A stretch of DNA of 47,123 bases from an uncultured Veillonellaceae bacterium (GTDB lineage: Bacteria > Bacillota > Negativicutes > Selenomonadales > Selenomonadaceae), in NCBI GenBank assembly GCA_900314825.1, contig OMWS01000017.1:1-47123 (forward strand). The letters run 5' to 3'. Shown in pieces: positions 7,136-15,555 of this stretch (position 1 is the stretch's first letter; each line of letters starts with the position of its first letter). The position numbers and the translations under genes are program-made. A model generated the notes under the pieces. The model ran no database searches and was not told the origin of the DNA. It saw only the letters and a list, made by a program, of their open reading frames with translations.

Positions 7136-8764
7136 TTGAAAAATATTTTGAAGTTCCTTTCGTTCCTCGCGCTCATCGCCGTGATGTGCCTCGCGTTTAT
7201 TTTCGTGCTGGAAAAGACCGACCCGTGGGGGCGGCGGGATCAGCCGCTCGCCGCGGAATTTGTGGAGACGGAGCGCGGCCATCTGCGCTTCACGTGGGAA
7301 AAGCTGCCGTATCCTTGCCGGTATCGCGTCGAGACGTTTTCGAAGACGACGGGACGCGTCGAGGATGCGCCGGAATATCATCTGCTCGAGACCGCGACGA
7401 CGCGCGAAAACAGCTATGACGTGTCGACGGGCGCCATCCCGATGTTTTACCGCGTGACGGCCTACGGCCTGTTCGGCCAGCTCACGGAAGCCTCGAAGCC
7501 CGTCGCGAATCCGAACTACCACGAACCGCCGCAGCCCGTGACGATCACGCACTACACGCCGAGCCATCCCGCGAGCGCCATGCCGTTCCTCGTCTGGCAC
7601 GCCGTGCCCGATGCCGTCTGCTATGAGGTCGAGCTCCTCTCCGAGCCGCCGCAAAGCGAGGGCGGCACGGAGCTCTCGAAAAACGGCCATCTCGAAAGCA
7701 CGCGCGAAGTCTTCACGAATGGCTGGCAGGCGGATCTCCGCAAATATCAGAAGTACACGCAGCTCTACTACCGCGTGCGCGCGCTCGGCCTGCACCTCGG
7801 CGCGATCGGCGAGTGGAGCGAGGCCGAGCCCATCACGATCGACTGGACAGCCCCCACGCCCGACGCGCCGCTCATCAATGACTTCGACCGCATGCCAAAT
7901 TTTTCCATGCCGATCTACCCCGTCTACAGCTGGATCCCGCTGCATGGCATCGCGCACTACGAAGTCGAGCTCATGACGGAGCCGACGACGGCGGACGATG
8001 AAAACAATCAGGCGCCGCTGCCGTACCGCGTCTGGCACCGCGTCGTCGACTCCGCCGCGAACTGCTACGACGAATACGCGCGGCCATACGCCGGCGACTA
8101 CTATTGGCGCGTGCGCGCCGTCGATGCGAAAGGCAACACGATCGGCCATTACTCCGACACGGCGCATTTCGTCATGCCGGAGCACGAATACGTCAAGGCC
8201 GCGATGTTCGGCGACAGCATCACGCATGGCGGCGGCGCCGTCTCGTATCCGCCGTCCGCGCTCGAGTACAGCTACGCGACGTATCTCGACTTCCCCGCCG
8301 TGAACCTCGGCCGCAGCGGCGACACGAGCAAGACGACGCTCGCGCGTTTTGAAGAGGACGTCGTGCCGATGCACCCGGCGAACCTCCTGATCCTCACGGG
8401 CACGAACAGCTTGCGCGACGCGACGATCTCGGCAAACGATGTCATCAAAGACCTCGCGCGCATCAAAGCACTCTGCGAAGAGCACGACATCCGCCCGATC
8501 TTCCTGACGCTCATGCCGATCCACCCCGGAAACATCCGCTTCGCGTTCCACACGGACACGGACCCCTCGTGGCGCGACAAAATGAACCACATCAACGCCT
8601 ACATCAAAGCGCAGCCGTACTTCATCGACCTCGAGCCGTATTTCTACGACGAGACGAAGACCGTGCTCGACACGCGGCTCTCCATCGACGGCCTGCATCC
8701 TGACATCCAAGGGAAAATGCTCATGGGCGAGATCATCAACCTGCATCAGGGCGAGCTGCAATAA
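7136..8764 (+). CDS. Membrane-anchored SGNH/GDSL hydrolase with Fn3-like repeats
   Basis: A 542-residue protein. An N-terminal membrane anchor (FLSFLALIAVMCLAFIFVL) is followed by three beta-rich segments of about 100 residues with repeating endings (MFYRVTAYG, LYYRVRALG, YYWRVRAVD), similar to fibronectin type III modules. The C-terminal SGNH hydrolase has block I AMFGDSITHGG (nucleophile Ser), GRSGDTS, GTNSLRD, and DGLHPD with the Asp-His pair. The substrate is probably an ester in envelope polysaccharide (inference). The start is TTG at 7136, 9 bases after AGGAGA; longer upstream frames overlap cobO and are rejected. A TATACT at 7097-7102 may be its -10 box. Transcription probably ends at the hairpin at 8823-8850. 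Confidence 0.85.
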   Translation: MKNILKFLSFLALIAVMCLAFIFVLEKTDPWGRRDQPLAAEFVETERGHLRFTWEKLPYPCRYRVETFSKTTGRVEDAPEYHLLETATTRENSYDVSTGAIPMFYRVTAYGLFGQLTEASKPVANPNYHEPPQPVTITHYTPSHPASAMPFLVWHAVPDAVCYEVELLSEPPQSEGGTELSKNGHLESTREVFTNGWQADLRKYQKYTQLYYRVRALGLHLGAIGEWSEAEPITIDWTAPTPDAPLINDFDRMPNFSMPIYPVYSWIPLHGIAHYEVELMTEPTTADDENNQAPLPYRVWHRVVDSAANCYDEYARPYAGDYYWRVRAVDAKGNTIGHYSDTAHFVMPEHEYVKAAMFGDSITHGGGAVSYPPSALEYSYATYLDFPAVNLGRSGDTSKTTLARFEEDVVPMHPANLLILTGTNSLRDATISANDVIKDLARIKALCEEHDIRPIFLTLMPIHPGNIRFAFHTDTDPSWRDKMNHINAYIKAQPYFIDLEPYFYDETKTVLDTRLSIDGLHPDIQGKMLMGEIINLHQGELQ

Positions 8765-8797
8765 ACGGGGACTGCCGGGAAAAACATCATACGTTTT

Positions 8798-10507
8798 TTA
8801 TTTCATCGAGCGATCATAATTCCGCCCCTGCACAACGCGGGGGCGTTTTTCATTATACGAAGGATTCACCACACTGCGCGTCGCATCGTATTCCGGCGTG
8901 CAAATGTCAAGCAGATCGAGAAGCGTGTGGATAAGGTCGTCCGACATATACGGACGTTCTGTCGCCGTCTGGATCGCCTGCCATTTGTCGGGATGCTTCG
9001 CACGCCATGTCGGCGACGCGTAAACGAGGAACGGCACTTCGAGCATATAGCGGTTCGGATGTTCCTGCACGTGACCGGACATATGCGTATCGTTGTCGTA
9101 GACCGCTTCGCCGTGGTCGGGCAGATAGATGACGAGTGCGTCCTTGTCCGCGAATTTGCCGAAAATCGAGCTCACAACAAAATCATTGTAATAGACCGCA
9201 TCGGCGTACTGCGCGATTTCCGTGCGCTTTTCCTCGCTGTACGTGTTTTCCGGCGCAGCAAGGTCGTCTTTGAGATATTTCGTGAAGGCATACGGATAGC
9301 GGAAATAATAGAGGCCGTGGCATCCCATGAGATGGACGACGTAGAAATCCTTGCCGCTGCCCTCTGCCATCGCCGCGTCGATCATCGGGAACAGTTCCTC
9401 GTCGAGCGAGGCGTCCTCCTCGTGCGACTCGCGCATGCGCGTGAACGCGTGCGTCGTCGCGCGGTTCGCAAAGAGCACGGAGACATTTCCCCAGATGCCG
9501 GAACTTTCCTGATTCGACAGCCAATGCGTCGCATAGCCCGCCGCATTCATGACATCGATGAGATTATTCGCCTCGTACCAATTCTGCCCTGCCGCCACGC
9601 TTTCTGCGTCGGCAAACGTCAGGATTTTTTGCAGCGCCGCGACCGTCGCGCCCTCGGGACTGATGACATCGCGGAACACGGCAATCTCGCCCTTTTTTGC
9701 GAGTTCATCAAAATTCGGCGTGTTTTCGAGCGGATAGCCATAAAGATGCAGCCGCCCGCGCGCCGTCGCTTCGCCGAGGACGAAGACGACCTGCGGCGTG
9801 TCGCTGCGATTTTCCGTGATCGTCACATGGCTCTGCATCTGCTCGGACAATTCCTCGTAGGCCGCGATGTTTTCCGTCGCCGTATAAACCGCCCGCCCGA
9901 CGCGCACGGGCGGGATGTCGAGCGTGCCGCTCAAGATGAAATTCATGTAATGCTGCATCAGCACCGTGCCCGAAATGACGCCGGCAACGAAAAGAATCAG
10001 GAACAGCCAATTTCGCACGCGCCTGGAAAACAACGCGAAACGCTGACGGAAGAACCAGCCCCAGCCAAGCGCGAGCAGCACGAAGAACGTGCCGAGGGAC
10101 AAGAGGCTCCGCCAGCCAAAATACATTTGCAAAAACTCGCCGGCCTCGCGCGGATTCGTCTGCAAGATCGCCGTGATGATGCCCGCGCCGACGAGCGTCT
10201 GATACGTCGTGATGGCAAAGACCTCGAGTCCTGCCAGCGCAGCCGAGAGCACGAACGATACGCCAAACAGCACTTGCCGCACGCGCCGCCACGGGATGCA
10301 AGCGAGCAGCAAGCAGTACAGTCCGACCGCGGCCAGCAAAAACGCGCCATCAAGGAGCAGCACGGGGAGTTCCGTCCCTCGGTACATCGTGAGATTCTGC
10401 CAGACGATTGTGAAGTAATTAAGGAGGAACAGCATCAGGATCCAGCCGATGTGCGTCTCAATGAGGCGCTCCGTCGCCGCGAAGAGTTCCAAGCATTTCC
10501 GATTCAA
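8798..10507 (-). CDS. Phosphoethanolamine transferase, EptA/CptA type
   Basis: A 569-residue inner-membrane enzyme: about five membrane helices in residues 20-185, then an outward-facing alkaline-phosphatase-fold domain. Metal and catalytic motifs: VFVLGEATARGRLHLYGY (Glu246), EGATVAALQKIL (Thr288, the expected phosphoryl-accepting Thr) and LPDHGEAVYD near residue 475. NTPNFDEL and HLMGCHGLYY also fit the family. Such enzymes move phosphoethanolamine from phosphatidylethanolamine onto lipid A, core sugars or periplasmic glycans; the acceptor cannot be read from sequence. The start is TTG at 10507, 8 bases after CGAGG; the nearby ATG is in another frame. Repeat c begins about 30 bases upstream, between this gene and rubredoxin. 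Confidence 0.85.
   Translation of the reverse strand: MNRKCLELFAATERLIETHIGWILMLFLLNYFTIVWQNLTMYRGTELPVLLLDGAFLLAAVGLYCLLLACIPWRRVRQVLFGVSFVLSAALAGLEVFAITTYQTLVGAGIITAILQTNPREAGEFLQMYFGWRSLLSLGTFFVLLALGWGWFFRQRFALFSRRVRNWLFLILFVAGVISGTVLMQHYMNFILSGTLDIPPVRVGRAVYTATENIAAYEELSEQMQSHVTITENRSDTPQVVFVLGEATARGRLHLYGYPLENTPNFDELAKKGEIAVFRDVISPEGATVAALQKILTFADAESVAAGQNWYEANNLIDVMNAAGYATHWLSNQESSGIWGNVSVLFANRATTHAFTRMRESHEEDASLDEELFPMIDAAMAEGSGKDFYVVHLMGCHGLYYFRYPYAFTKYLKDDLAAPENTYSEEKRTEIAQYADAVYYNDFVVSSIFGKFADKDALVIYLPDHGEAVYDNDTHMSGHVQEHPNRYMLEVPFLVYASPTWRAKHPDKWQAIQTATERPYMSDDLIHTLLDLLDICTPEYDATRSVVNPSYNEKRPRVVQGRNYDRSMK
8823..8850 (+). terminator. Terminator of the GDSL gene, inside the convergent transferase gene
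   Basis: CGCCCCTGC-acaac-GCGGGGGCG is a 9-pair stem with one T-G pair, followed by TTTTT. It lies inside the last 20 codons of the opposing phosphoethanolamine transferase gene. Confidence 0.75.
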
Positions 10508-10537
10508 AAGGGATGCCTCGTTTCATATGATATATCA

Positions 10538-10678
10538 AAGGCTCCCCCCTCTGGGGGAGCTGTCGAGCGCCAGCGAGACTGAGAGGGTCACTTTGTAACG
10601 TTTCTAGACGAAAAGTCGTCAAAGTCGTTACAAAGTGACCCTCTCCGCCCTTCGGGCACCTCCCCCAGGGGGGAGGCA
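10538..10678. repeat. Mosaic palindromic element (copy c)
   Basis: The left hairpin CTCCCCCCTCTGGGGGAG and inner GAGAGGGTCACTTTGTAACG are mirrored by CGTTACAAAGTGACCCTCTC, then GCCCTTCGGGC and CCTCCCCCAGGGGGGAGG. The whole unit can fold as one long hairpin. Its core (TCACTTTGTAACG arms) differs from copies b, d and g. It ends 12 bases from the rubredoxin stop and begins about 30 bases before the transferase start. Confidence 0.88.
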
Positions 10679-10690
10679 TGAGTTCACATT

Positions 10691-10849
10691 TTATTCTTTC
10701 TCGAACATATCCTTGCCGACACCGCAGATCGGGCAGACCCAATCGTCCGGCAGGTCTTCGAATGCCGTACCCGGCGCGATGCCGTGCTCGGGATCGCCGA
10801 CGGCGGGATCATACTCATAGCCGCAGGGGCCGCAGACATACTTATCCAT
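10691..10849 (-). CDS. Rubredoxin
   Basis: A 52-residue protein with the two rubredoxin iron-binding loops, [12 protein letters not shown] (CxxCGY) and [14 protein letters not shown] (CPxCG), with the usual 29-residue separation, plus the conserved EDLPDDW. The single Fe(S-Cys)4 centre carries electrons. GGAGG lies 8 bases before the ATG. It begins 56 bases after the stop of fprA on the same strand, so rubredoxin is the likely direct electron donor of that flavodiiron protein. Confidence 0.95.
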   Translation of the reverse strand: MDKYVCGPCGYEYDPAVGDPEHGIAPGTAFEDLPDDWVCPICGVGKDMFEKE

Positions 10850-10905
10850 GTGATGACCTCCTCAAACTCTCCTGCTTGCGCAGTCTATGCTCCGCTGCTC
10901 GCTGT

Positions 10906-12093
10906 TTATGCAAGCAACGATTTGACCAGCTCCGGGATTTTAGCGAAGTCTTCTTCGCCAGGATTCCAGAGCGATTTGACGTTTTCATCAATGACGTTGA
11001 AGCCGGCTTCTGCGAGGCGCTTCTGCAAGATGGCGACGCCTTCGCCGCTCCAGCCGTAGCAGCCGAACGCGGCCGCTTTCTTGTTCTTGAATTTCAGGGA
11101 CTTCGCAAATGCCAGCCAGCCTGTGACGCTCGCTAGGATGTCGTTAATCGCCGTCGGCGAGCCGACTGCAATGGCCTTCGACTGGAAGACCTCTGTCATG
11201 ACTTCATTCTTGTCGCTCTTCGCGATGTGATAGACTTTCACGACCGTCGACGGGCTCTGCCGCTTGATCTCTGCCTCGATGGCATGCGCGATGGCCTTCG
11301 TGCCGTTCCACATCGTGTCGTAGGCGATGACGACTTGGTCTTTCGGTTCGCCTTTTGCCCACTCCGCATATTTCTCGAGGATTGGGAACGGCGCCTCGCG
11401 CCAGATCGCGCCATGCGAGGGCGCGATCATCTCGATGGGCAGATTCATCTTTCCGATTTCTTCTAGCTTGCGCGGGATGAGCGCCGCGAACGGGTTCAGG
11501 ATGTTGACGAAATACTTCAGCGCCTCGTGACAGAGCACCGTTTGATCCGCAAGGTCGGCAAAGAGCTCGCTCGTCGCATAGTGCTGGCCGAAGGCATCCA
11601 TCGAGAACAGGATGTTGTCGCCCGTCAGGAACTCCGCCATGGAATCCGGCCAATGCAGCATCCGCATCTCGACGAATTGCAACTTTTTGCCATTGCCGAT
11701 CTCGAGCTCGTCGCCCGTCTTGACGACATGGAAATTCCAGCCCTGCTTGCCATACTGCCCTTCGAGGCTCTTGACGGCCATGGCCGTGCAGTAAATCGGC
11801 GTGTCCGGAATCTCCGCCAAGAGCGCCGGCAGCGCGCCGGAGTGATCGGCTTCGCCGTGATTGACGATGATGGCATCGATTTCCTTCAGGTCGATCTCCT
11901 GCTTGAGGTTTTCGATAAACGTATGATGATGCGGCCCCCAGACCGTATCGACGAGGATCGTCTTCTCTTCCTCGATGAGATAGCTGTTCTGGCTTGAGCC
12001 GTGGAAAATCGAATAATCGTCGCCGTGGAACGTTTCCAGTTCCCAATCGAGATAGCCAACCCAGCTGACGTTGCCTTTCACGTGTTTCCGCAT
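10906..12093 (-). CDS. fprA: FprA-type flavodiiron protein (A-type flavoprotein)
   Basis: 395 residues: an N-terminal metallo-beta-lactamase-fold domain with the diiron ligand motif NHGEADHSGALP (HxExDH) and further His/Asp ligands (MLHWPDSM, SMDAFG, PSHGAIWR), and a C-terminal flavodoxin domain (IAYDTMWNGTKAIA, VGSPTAINDI, AFGCYGWSGEG) that binds FMN. The family reduces O2 to water and/or NO to N2O in anaerobes, taking electrons from rubredoxin, which is encoded next. The ATG at 12093 is preferred over one two codons earlier because GGGGG lies 6 bases upstream of it. The gene is divergent from the TPR-like gene at 12215. Confidence 0.93.
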   Translation of the reverse strand: MRKHVKGNVSWVGYLDWELETFHGDDYSIFHGSSQNSYLIEEEKTILVDTVWGPHHHTFIENLKQEIDLKEIDAIIVNHGEADHSGALPALLAEIPDTPIYCTAMAVKSLEGQYGKQGWNFHVVKTGDELEIGNGKKLQFVEMRMLHWPDSMAEFLTGDNILFSMDAFGQHYATSELFADLADQTVLCHEALKYFVNILNPFAALIPRKLEEIGKMNLPIEMIAPSHGAIWREAPFPILEKYAEWAKGEPKDQVVIAYDTMWNGTKAIAHAIEAEIKRQSPSTVVKVYHIAKSDKNEVMTEVFQSKAIAVGSPTAINDILASVTGWLAFAKSLKFKNKKAAAFGCYGWSGEGVAILQKRLAEAGFNVIDENVKSLWNPGEEDFAKIPELVKSLLA

Positions 12094-12164
12094 ATGCATC
12101 CCCCATTTCTATTTTGCTTTCTGCCCTTTATATTCGACGCAAACGTGCAGAATCCTTTCGTGTC

Positions 12165-12173
12165 TGGTATAAT
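12165..12173 (+). promoter_or_regulatory. Extended -10 promoter of the TPR-like gene
   Basis: TGG-TATAAT (TGnTATAAT) about 40 bases upstream of the start at 12215. The -35 position has no good match, as is common for extended -10 promoters. Confidence 0.6.
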
Positions 12174-12214
12174 GGTCAAAGAAATTTTTTACATCCCTAC
12201 GGAGGTATTTCTAT

Positions 12215-12922
12215 ATGACGCAAGAAACATTCCACGAACTCACGCATCTCGTGCTCGATTCTCCGATGAAGCCGCCCGCGAACCTGTTCGCAAAAGGCTT
12301 TGACGACTGGCACGCGCGCGCCCGCCTCGCGCACTTCCTCGCCATGCCGCAGCTCGACAAAATCGACGAAGCCATCGAACTTTTCCGCACGGTCGCGCCC
12401 GAGGACGTTGACGAGGAAAATGCCGAGGATGTCGAAGAAAAAGTATTCGCGCTGCAAAAGCTCGCCGACATCGAGCGCAACATTGATGGCAAAGGCGAGG
12501 ATGCGCTGCGGCACATCGACGAGGCCATCGAACTTGCCGAGAGCACGGACTTCCTCTACAAATACATCCTGCGTGGCGAGCTCTGGGGCGACCGCTGGAA
12601 CATCATGCACCAGCTGAAGATGGGCAAGGAAGCCGAAGCCGAAGTCGACGAGCGCATCGAAGCGTACAAGGACATCCCGGTGGAGCACGTCAGCTATCTC
12701 TACTACGGCTACCGCTTCAAAGCGATGATGGCCGCCGAGCGCGGCGTGACGCTCGTCGCGAAAGACTACATGCACATGGCGCTGCATTCGATGGAAATCC
12801 CCGAAGCTTACGAAGCCGGCCTCGAAAAAGCCTTCTCTGCCACACACGACAATGCATCGTGGATTCTCAACGAAGTCGACCGCGCCACGCCGAACCCGGA
12901 CACTGTGCATTGGGACATCTGA
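12215..12922 (+). CDS. TPR-like acidic protein of unknown function
   Basis: A 235-residue acidic, largely helical soluble protein. I do not recognise a named family. Repeated patterns such as LDKIDEAIELFRTVAPED, ALRHIDEAIELAEST and AEAEVDERIEAYKDIP resemble tetratricopeptide helices, which bind other proteins. No signal peptide or membrane segment is seen. ACGGAGG lies 9 bases before the ATG. It stands alone between the divergent fprA and the T-box leader at about 12.97 kb, with no clear terminator of its own. Confidence 0.75.
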   Translation: MTQETFHELTHLVLDSPMKPPANLFAKGFDDWHARARLAHFLAMPQLDKIDEAIELFRTVAPEDVDEENAEDVEEKVFALQKLADIERNIDGKGEDALRHIDEAIELAESTDFLYKYILRGELWGDRWNIMHQLKMGKEAEAEVDERIEAYKDIPVEHVSYLYYGYRFKAMMAAERGVTLVAKDYMHMALHSMEIPEAYEAGLEKAFSATHDNASWILNEVDRATPNPDTVHWDI

Positions 12923-12930
12923 AAAAATCC

Positions 12931-12960
12931 TTGCCAATTCCGCAGAAACTATGCTATCAT
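12931..12960 (+). promoter_or_regulatory. Promoter of the T-box operon
   Basis: TTGCCA (12931-12936), 18 bases, then TATCAT (12955-12960), preceded by TGC (extended -10). It begins just after the stop of the upstream gene. Confidence 0.7.
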
Positions 12961-12967
12961 GGTTTCA

Positions 12968-13200
12968 ATATCGACAAGCAATGAGAGGAAAAGTAGATTT
13001 CCTGACGTCCGCAGAGAAGATGCGGTTGGTGCAAGCATCTGGACGCATGAAATTGAAAGCTGCCCTTGAGCTGCGAGGAGGCCAATGCCTCGCCGTCCGA
13101 CCGCGTTAAGGTCTTCGAGTGGAATGCCGTTCGGCATTCTGACAAAGGTGGTACCACGGGAATCAAAGCCTCGTCCTTTTTAGGACGAGGCTTTTTTTGA
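12968..13200 (+). promoter_or_regulatory. T-box leader, probable alanine specifier
   Basis: Stem I begins near GAGAGGAAAAGTAG. AGTA of the loop-E motif is followed by the helix GATTTC/GAAATT and on the 3' side by GAA-A-GCT-G, placing GCT (Ala) at 13059-13061 in the specifier position. The distal region has GCAGAGAAGATGCGGTTGG. The antiterminator T-box AAGGTGGTACCACGGG is at 13145-13160; its variable base T would pair with an A discriminator, as tRNA-Ala has. A terminator follows. Uncharged tRNA-Ala should favour read-through into the Lrp and aminotransferase genes. The specifier is inferred by eye; AGC (Ser) one base earlier is the main alternative. Confidence 0.85.
13166..13198 (+). terminator. 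T-box regulated terminator
   Basis: AAGCCTCGTCC and GGACGAGGCTT form an 11-pair stem followed by a T run. Its 5' side competes with the antiterminator. Confidence 0.9.
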
Positions 13201-13268
13201 TACGGAGCAATCATGAAACGCAAATGACGTTCCTGACGGCTTCCGGAACTTGTGAGGGAGGAATTTAT

Positions 13269-13748
13269 ATGCGGGAACTTTTGGAACTTTTGGAGCACGA
13301 TGCGCGCCGGCCGGTCAGCGAGCTCGCGCCGATCCTTGGCAAGAGCGAGTACGAGGTCGAGCAAGACATCAAGCGGCTCGAAAAAGACAAGGTCATCTTG
13401 TCGTACAACACGTTGATCAACTGGGAAAAATTCGGTGAAAACACGGTCACGTCCATCATCGAGGTCAACCTGCTGCCGCAGCGCGAAGTCGGCTTTGATG
13501 CCATCGCCGAGCGCATTTACCGCTACGACGAAGTGCGCACGGTCTATCTCATGAGCGGCAGCTACGATCTCTTGGTCATCATCGAAGGCAAATCGCTGCA
13601 AGAGGTCGCGAATTTCGTCGCGACGCGCCTTTCGACGATCGAAGGCGTGACGCAGACGCGCAGCCATTTCATGCTGAAAGCGTACAAGAAAGACGGTACG
13701 GTCATCAACAACGAGGAACGTGACCGCAGACTGGTGGTGACACCCTGA
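13269..13748 (+). CDS. Lrp/AsnC-family regulator (AlaR-like)
   Basis: 159 residues: an N-terminal winged HTH (ELLEHDARRPVSELAPILGK, then YEVEQDIKRLEKD) and a C-terminal RAM/AsnC ligand domain (TSIIEVNLLP, VYLMSGSYDLLVIIEGKS, TRSHFMLKAYKK). Members bind an amino acid and control nearby metabolic genes. Paired with an aminotransferase behind an apparent Ala T-box, it resembles the AlaR-AlaT arrangement of Bacillus (comparison from family knowledge). The start at 13269 follows GAGGGAGGAATTTAT; an upstream ATG at 13224 lacks a ribosome site. Its TGA overlaps the next ATG (TGATG), so translation is coupled. Confidence 0.9.
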   Translation: MRELLELLEHDARRPVSELAPILGKSEYEVEQDIKRLEKDKVILSYNTLINWEKFGENTVTSIIEVNLLPQREVGFDAIAERIYRYDEVRTVYLMSGSYDLLVIIEGKSLQEVANFVATRLSTIEGVTQTRSHFMLKAYKKDGTVINNEERDRRLVVTP

Positions 13749-14932
13749 TGAAGACGACGCTGGATTTTGAAAAACGCCTCTCCCCTGCCGTGCAGTCCAT
13801 CGCGCCGTCCGGCATCCGCAAATTCTTCGACATCGCGGCGAAAATGGAAGACGTCATTTCCCTTGGTGTCGGCGAGCCGGACTTCGTCACGCCGTGGCCG
13901 ATCCGCGAGAGCTGCGTCTACGGCCTCGAGCAAGGCTACACGTCGTACACGGCAAACCGTGGCACGCTCGAACTGCGCGAGGAAATCTGCAAGCACTACG
14001 CCGACCAGTATGACACGCATTACGATGCCACGACGGACGTGCTCGTGACGGTCGGCGTCAGCGAGGCGCTCGACCTCGCGATGCGCGCACTGCTCTCGCC
14101 TGGCGACGAAGTGCTGATCCCCGAGCCATGCTACGTCTCGTATCAGGCCTGCACGATCCTCGCAGGCGGCGTGCCTGTCGCTGTGCCGGCAAAGCTCGAA
14201 AATGAATTCCGCATCACGCCGGCGGAACTTGAAGAACACTTGACGCAAAAGACGCGCGTGCTGCTCATCGGCTATCCGAACAACCCGACGGGGGCCATCA
14301 TGACGCGCAAAGACCTGCTCGCCGTCGCGGAGTTCGCGAAGCAGCATGACCTCATCGTCATCTCCGATGAAATCTACGGCGACCTCACGTATGGCGGCGA
14401 GCCGCACGTCGCATTCTCGTCGCTCCCAGGCATGCAAGAGCGCACACTGCTCCTCAACGGCTTCTCGAAGGCCTACGCCATGACGGGCTGGCGCATCGGC
14501 TACGCGCTTGGCGCGCCCGCCATCATCGCGGCCATGACGAAGATCCACCAGTACACGATGCTCTGCGCGCCGATCACGGCACAGCTGGCCGCTGTCGAGG
14601 CACTCCGGCACGGCGAAAAGTACATGAAGAAAATGGTCGCGGAATACGACCGCCGTCGCCGCCTCATTTACGAAGGCTTCACGAAGATGGGCCTCTCTTG
14701 CTTCGAACCGAAAGGCGCGTTCTACATCTTCCCCGACATCACGAGTACGGGCTTCACGGACGAAGAATTTGCCGAAAAGCTGCTCGAAGCCGAGCACGTC
14801 GCACTCGTGCCAGGCAGCGCCTTCGGCGCGTGTGGACGCGGACACGTGCGTTGCTCGTATGCGACGTCAATTGACAAGATTGCCGAAGCACTCACGCGCA
14901 TCGAGCACTTCATCAAGAACCACAAGAAATAA
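13748..14932 (+). CDS. PLP-dependent class I/II aminotransferase (AlaT-like)
   Basis: A 394-residue fold-type I aminotransferase. Visible: the substrate loop LGVGEPDFVTP, GVSEALDLAMRALL, YPNNPTGAIM, ISDEIYGDLTYGG and the PLP lysine in NGFSKAYAMTGWRIG (Lys241), then the C-terminal carboxylate-binding arginine region (GRGHVRCSYA). It moves amino groups between an amino acid and a 2-oxo acid. The T-box specifier and the Lrp partner suggest alanine, but subgroup I-gamma enzymes also include aspartate and aromatic aminotransferases, so substrate is unproven. A strong terminator follows directly. Confidence 0.92.
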   Translation: MKTTLDFEKRLSPAVQSIAPSGIRKFFDIAAKMEDVISLGVGEPDFVTPWPIRESCVYGLEQGYTSYTANRGTLELREEICKHYADQYDTHYDATTDVLVTVGVSEALDLAMRALLSPGDEVLIPEPCYVSYQACTILAGGVPVAVPAKLENEFRITPAELEEHLTQKTRVLLIGYPNNPTGAIMTRKDLLAVAEFAKQHDLIVISDEIYGDLTYGGEPHVAFSSLPGMQERTLLLNGFSKAYAMTGWRIGYALGAPAIIAAMTKIHQYTMLCAPITAQLAAVEALRHGEKYMKKMVAEYDRRRRLIYEGFTKMGLSCFEPKGAFYIFPDITSTGFTDEEFAEKLLEAEHVALVPGSAFGACGRGHVRCSYATSIDKIAEALTRIEHFIKNHKK

Positions 14933-14935
14933 AAG

Positions 14936-14970
14936 AATCCTGCGGAGGGCTCGCCCTTCGCAGGATTTTT
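14936..14970 (+). terminator. Terminator after the aminotransferase
   Basis: AATCCTGCGGAGGGC-tc-GCCCTTCGCAGGATT stem followed by TTT. The A-rich side upstream also lets it serve the convergent comFB-like gene. Confidence 0.9.
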
Positions 14971-14981
14971 ATCTCAAACCT

Positions 14982-15260
14982 TTATGCTCTTTTCTCATGC
15001 CGCGGATGCGCGCTGACGAGTTCGATGGCTTTCGCGATCTGCTGGATGACTTCGACTTCGTACTCCAGCGACATGGCCTGCACGCGCGTGAAGATTTCGC
15101 CTTTCTCCGTCGAAGAGTAATGCGCTGGCAAATGATTGAGCGCGAGGATTGCAATGTCGCGGCGGCACTGGTCGCAACGGCAGCAATCCGGATACTGGTC
15201 GAGCACCTTGTCGAGCTTGCCCAAAACGACGTCTTCCATGAAATTCTTGAGTTCCATCAT
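14982..15260 (-). CDS. ComFB family protein
   Basis: A 92-residue protein with the ComFB pattern: MELKNFMEDVVLGKLDKVL, then CCRCDQCRRDIAILALNHLP with four clustered cysteines, then AHYSS and an acidic helical end. The cysteines probably bind zinc. In Bacillus, comFB lies in a late competence operon; in other bacteria related proteins bind cyclic dinucleotides. The role here is unknown. The start is ATG at 15260, next to GGATGGGAG; the second ATG at 15257 is equally possible. Monocistronic, convergent with the aminotransferase gene. Confidence 0.82.
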   Translation of the reverse strand: MMELKNFMEDVVLGKLDKVLDQYPDCCRCDQCRRDIAILALNHLPAHYSSTEKGEIFTRVQAMSLEYEVEVIQQIAKAIELVSAHPRHEKRA

Positions 15261-15376
15261 GATCTCCCATCCTTCGTTCATGCGCAAGCTTCCCACCGTG
15301 CGCTTTGTGTTTTCTGCGGCAGATTGTTATCCCATGTTGGTTCTTATGATAATATAGTTAGAAGCAAAAATCAAGT

Positions 15377-15405
15377 TCGACAAATGTTTTTTCTTGTGCT
15401 ATAAT
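15377..15405 (+). promoter_or_regulatory. Promoter of tRNA-Arg
   Basis: TCGACA (15377-15382), 17 bases, TATAAT (15400-15405) with an extended TGC. The tRNA begins 17 bases later. Confidence 0.85.
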
Positions 15406-15422
15406 ATTTTCTGTTGTGAAAC

Positions 15423-15497
15423 GCGCTCGTAGTCCAGTGGATAGGACGCCGGCCTCCGGAGCCAGAAGCGGCAGTTCGACTCTGCCCGAGCGCACCA
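15423..15497 (+). tRNA. tRNA-Arg (anticodon CCG)
   Basis: Acceptor GCGCTCG pairs with CGAGCGC, followed by discriminator A and an encoded CCA. The D arm is GTCC-AGTGGATA-GGAC. The anticodon loop CTCCGGA gives CCG, reading CGG arginine codons; the stem CCGGC/GCCAG has one C-A mismatch. The T arm is GCAG-TTCGACT-CTGC. It is a single gene with its own promoter and terminator. Confidence 0.95.
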
Positions 15498-15505
15498 GAG
15501 AAATC

Positions 15506-15550
15506 AAAAAAGGATGCTCGTCATCATCTGATGGTCGAGCATCCTTTTTT
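15506..15550. terminator. Bidirectional terminator
   Basis: AAAAAAGGATGCTCG pairs with CGAGCATCCTTTTTT around a 14-15 base loop. A run on one side and T run on the other allow use by the tRNA and by the convergent membrane-protein gene. Confidence 0.9.
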
Positions 15551-15555
15551 CATAT

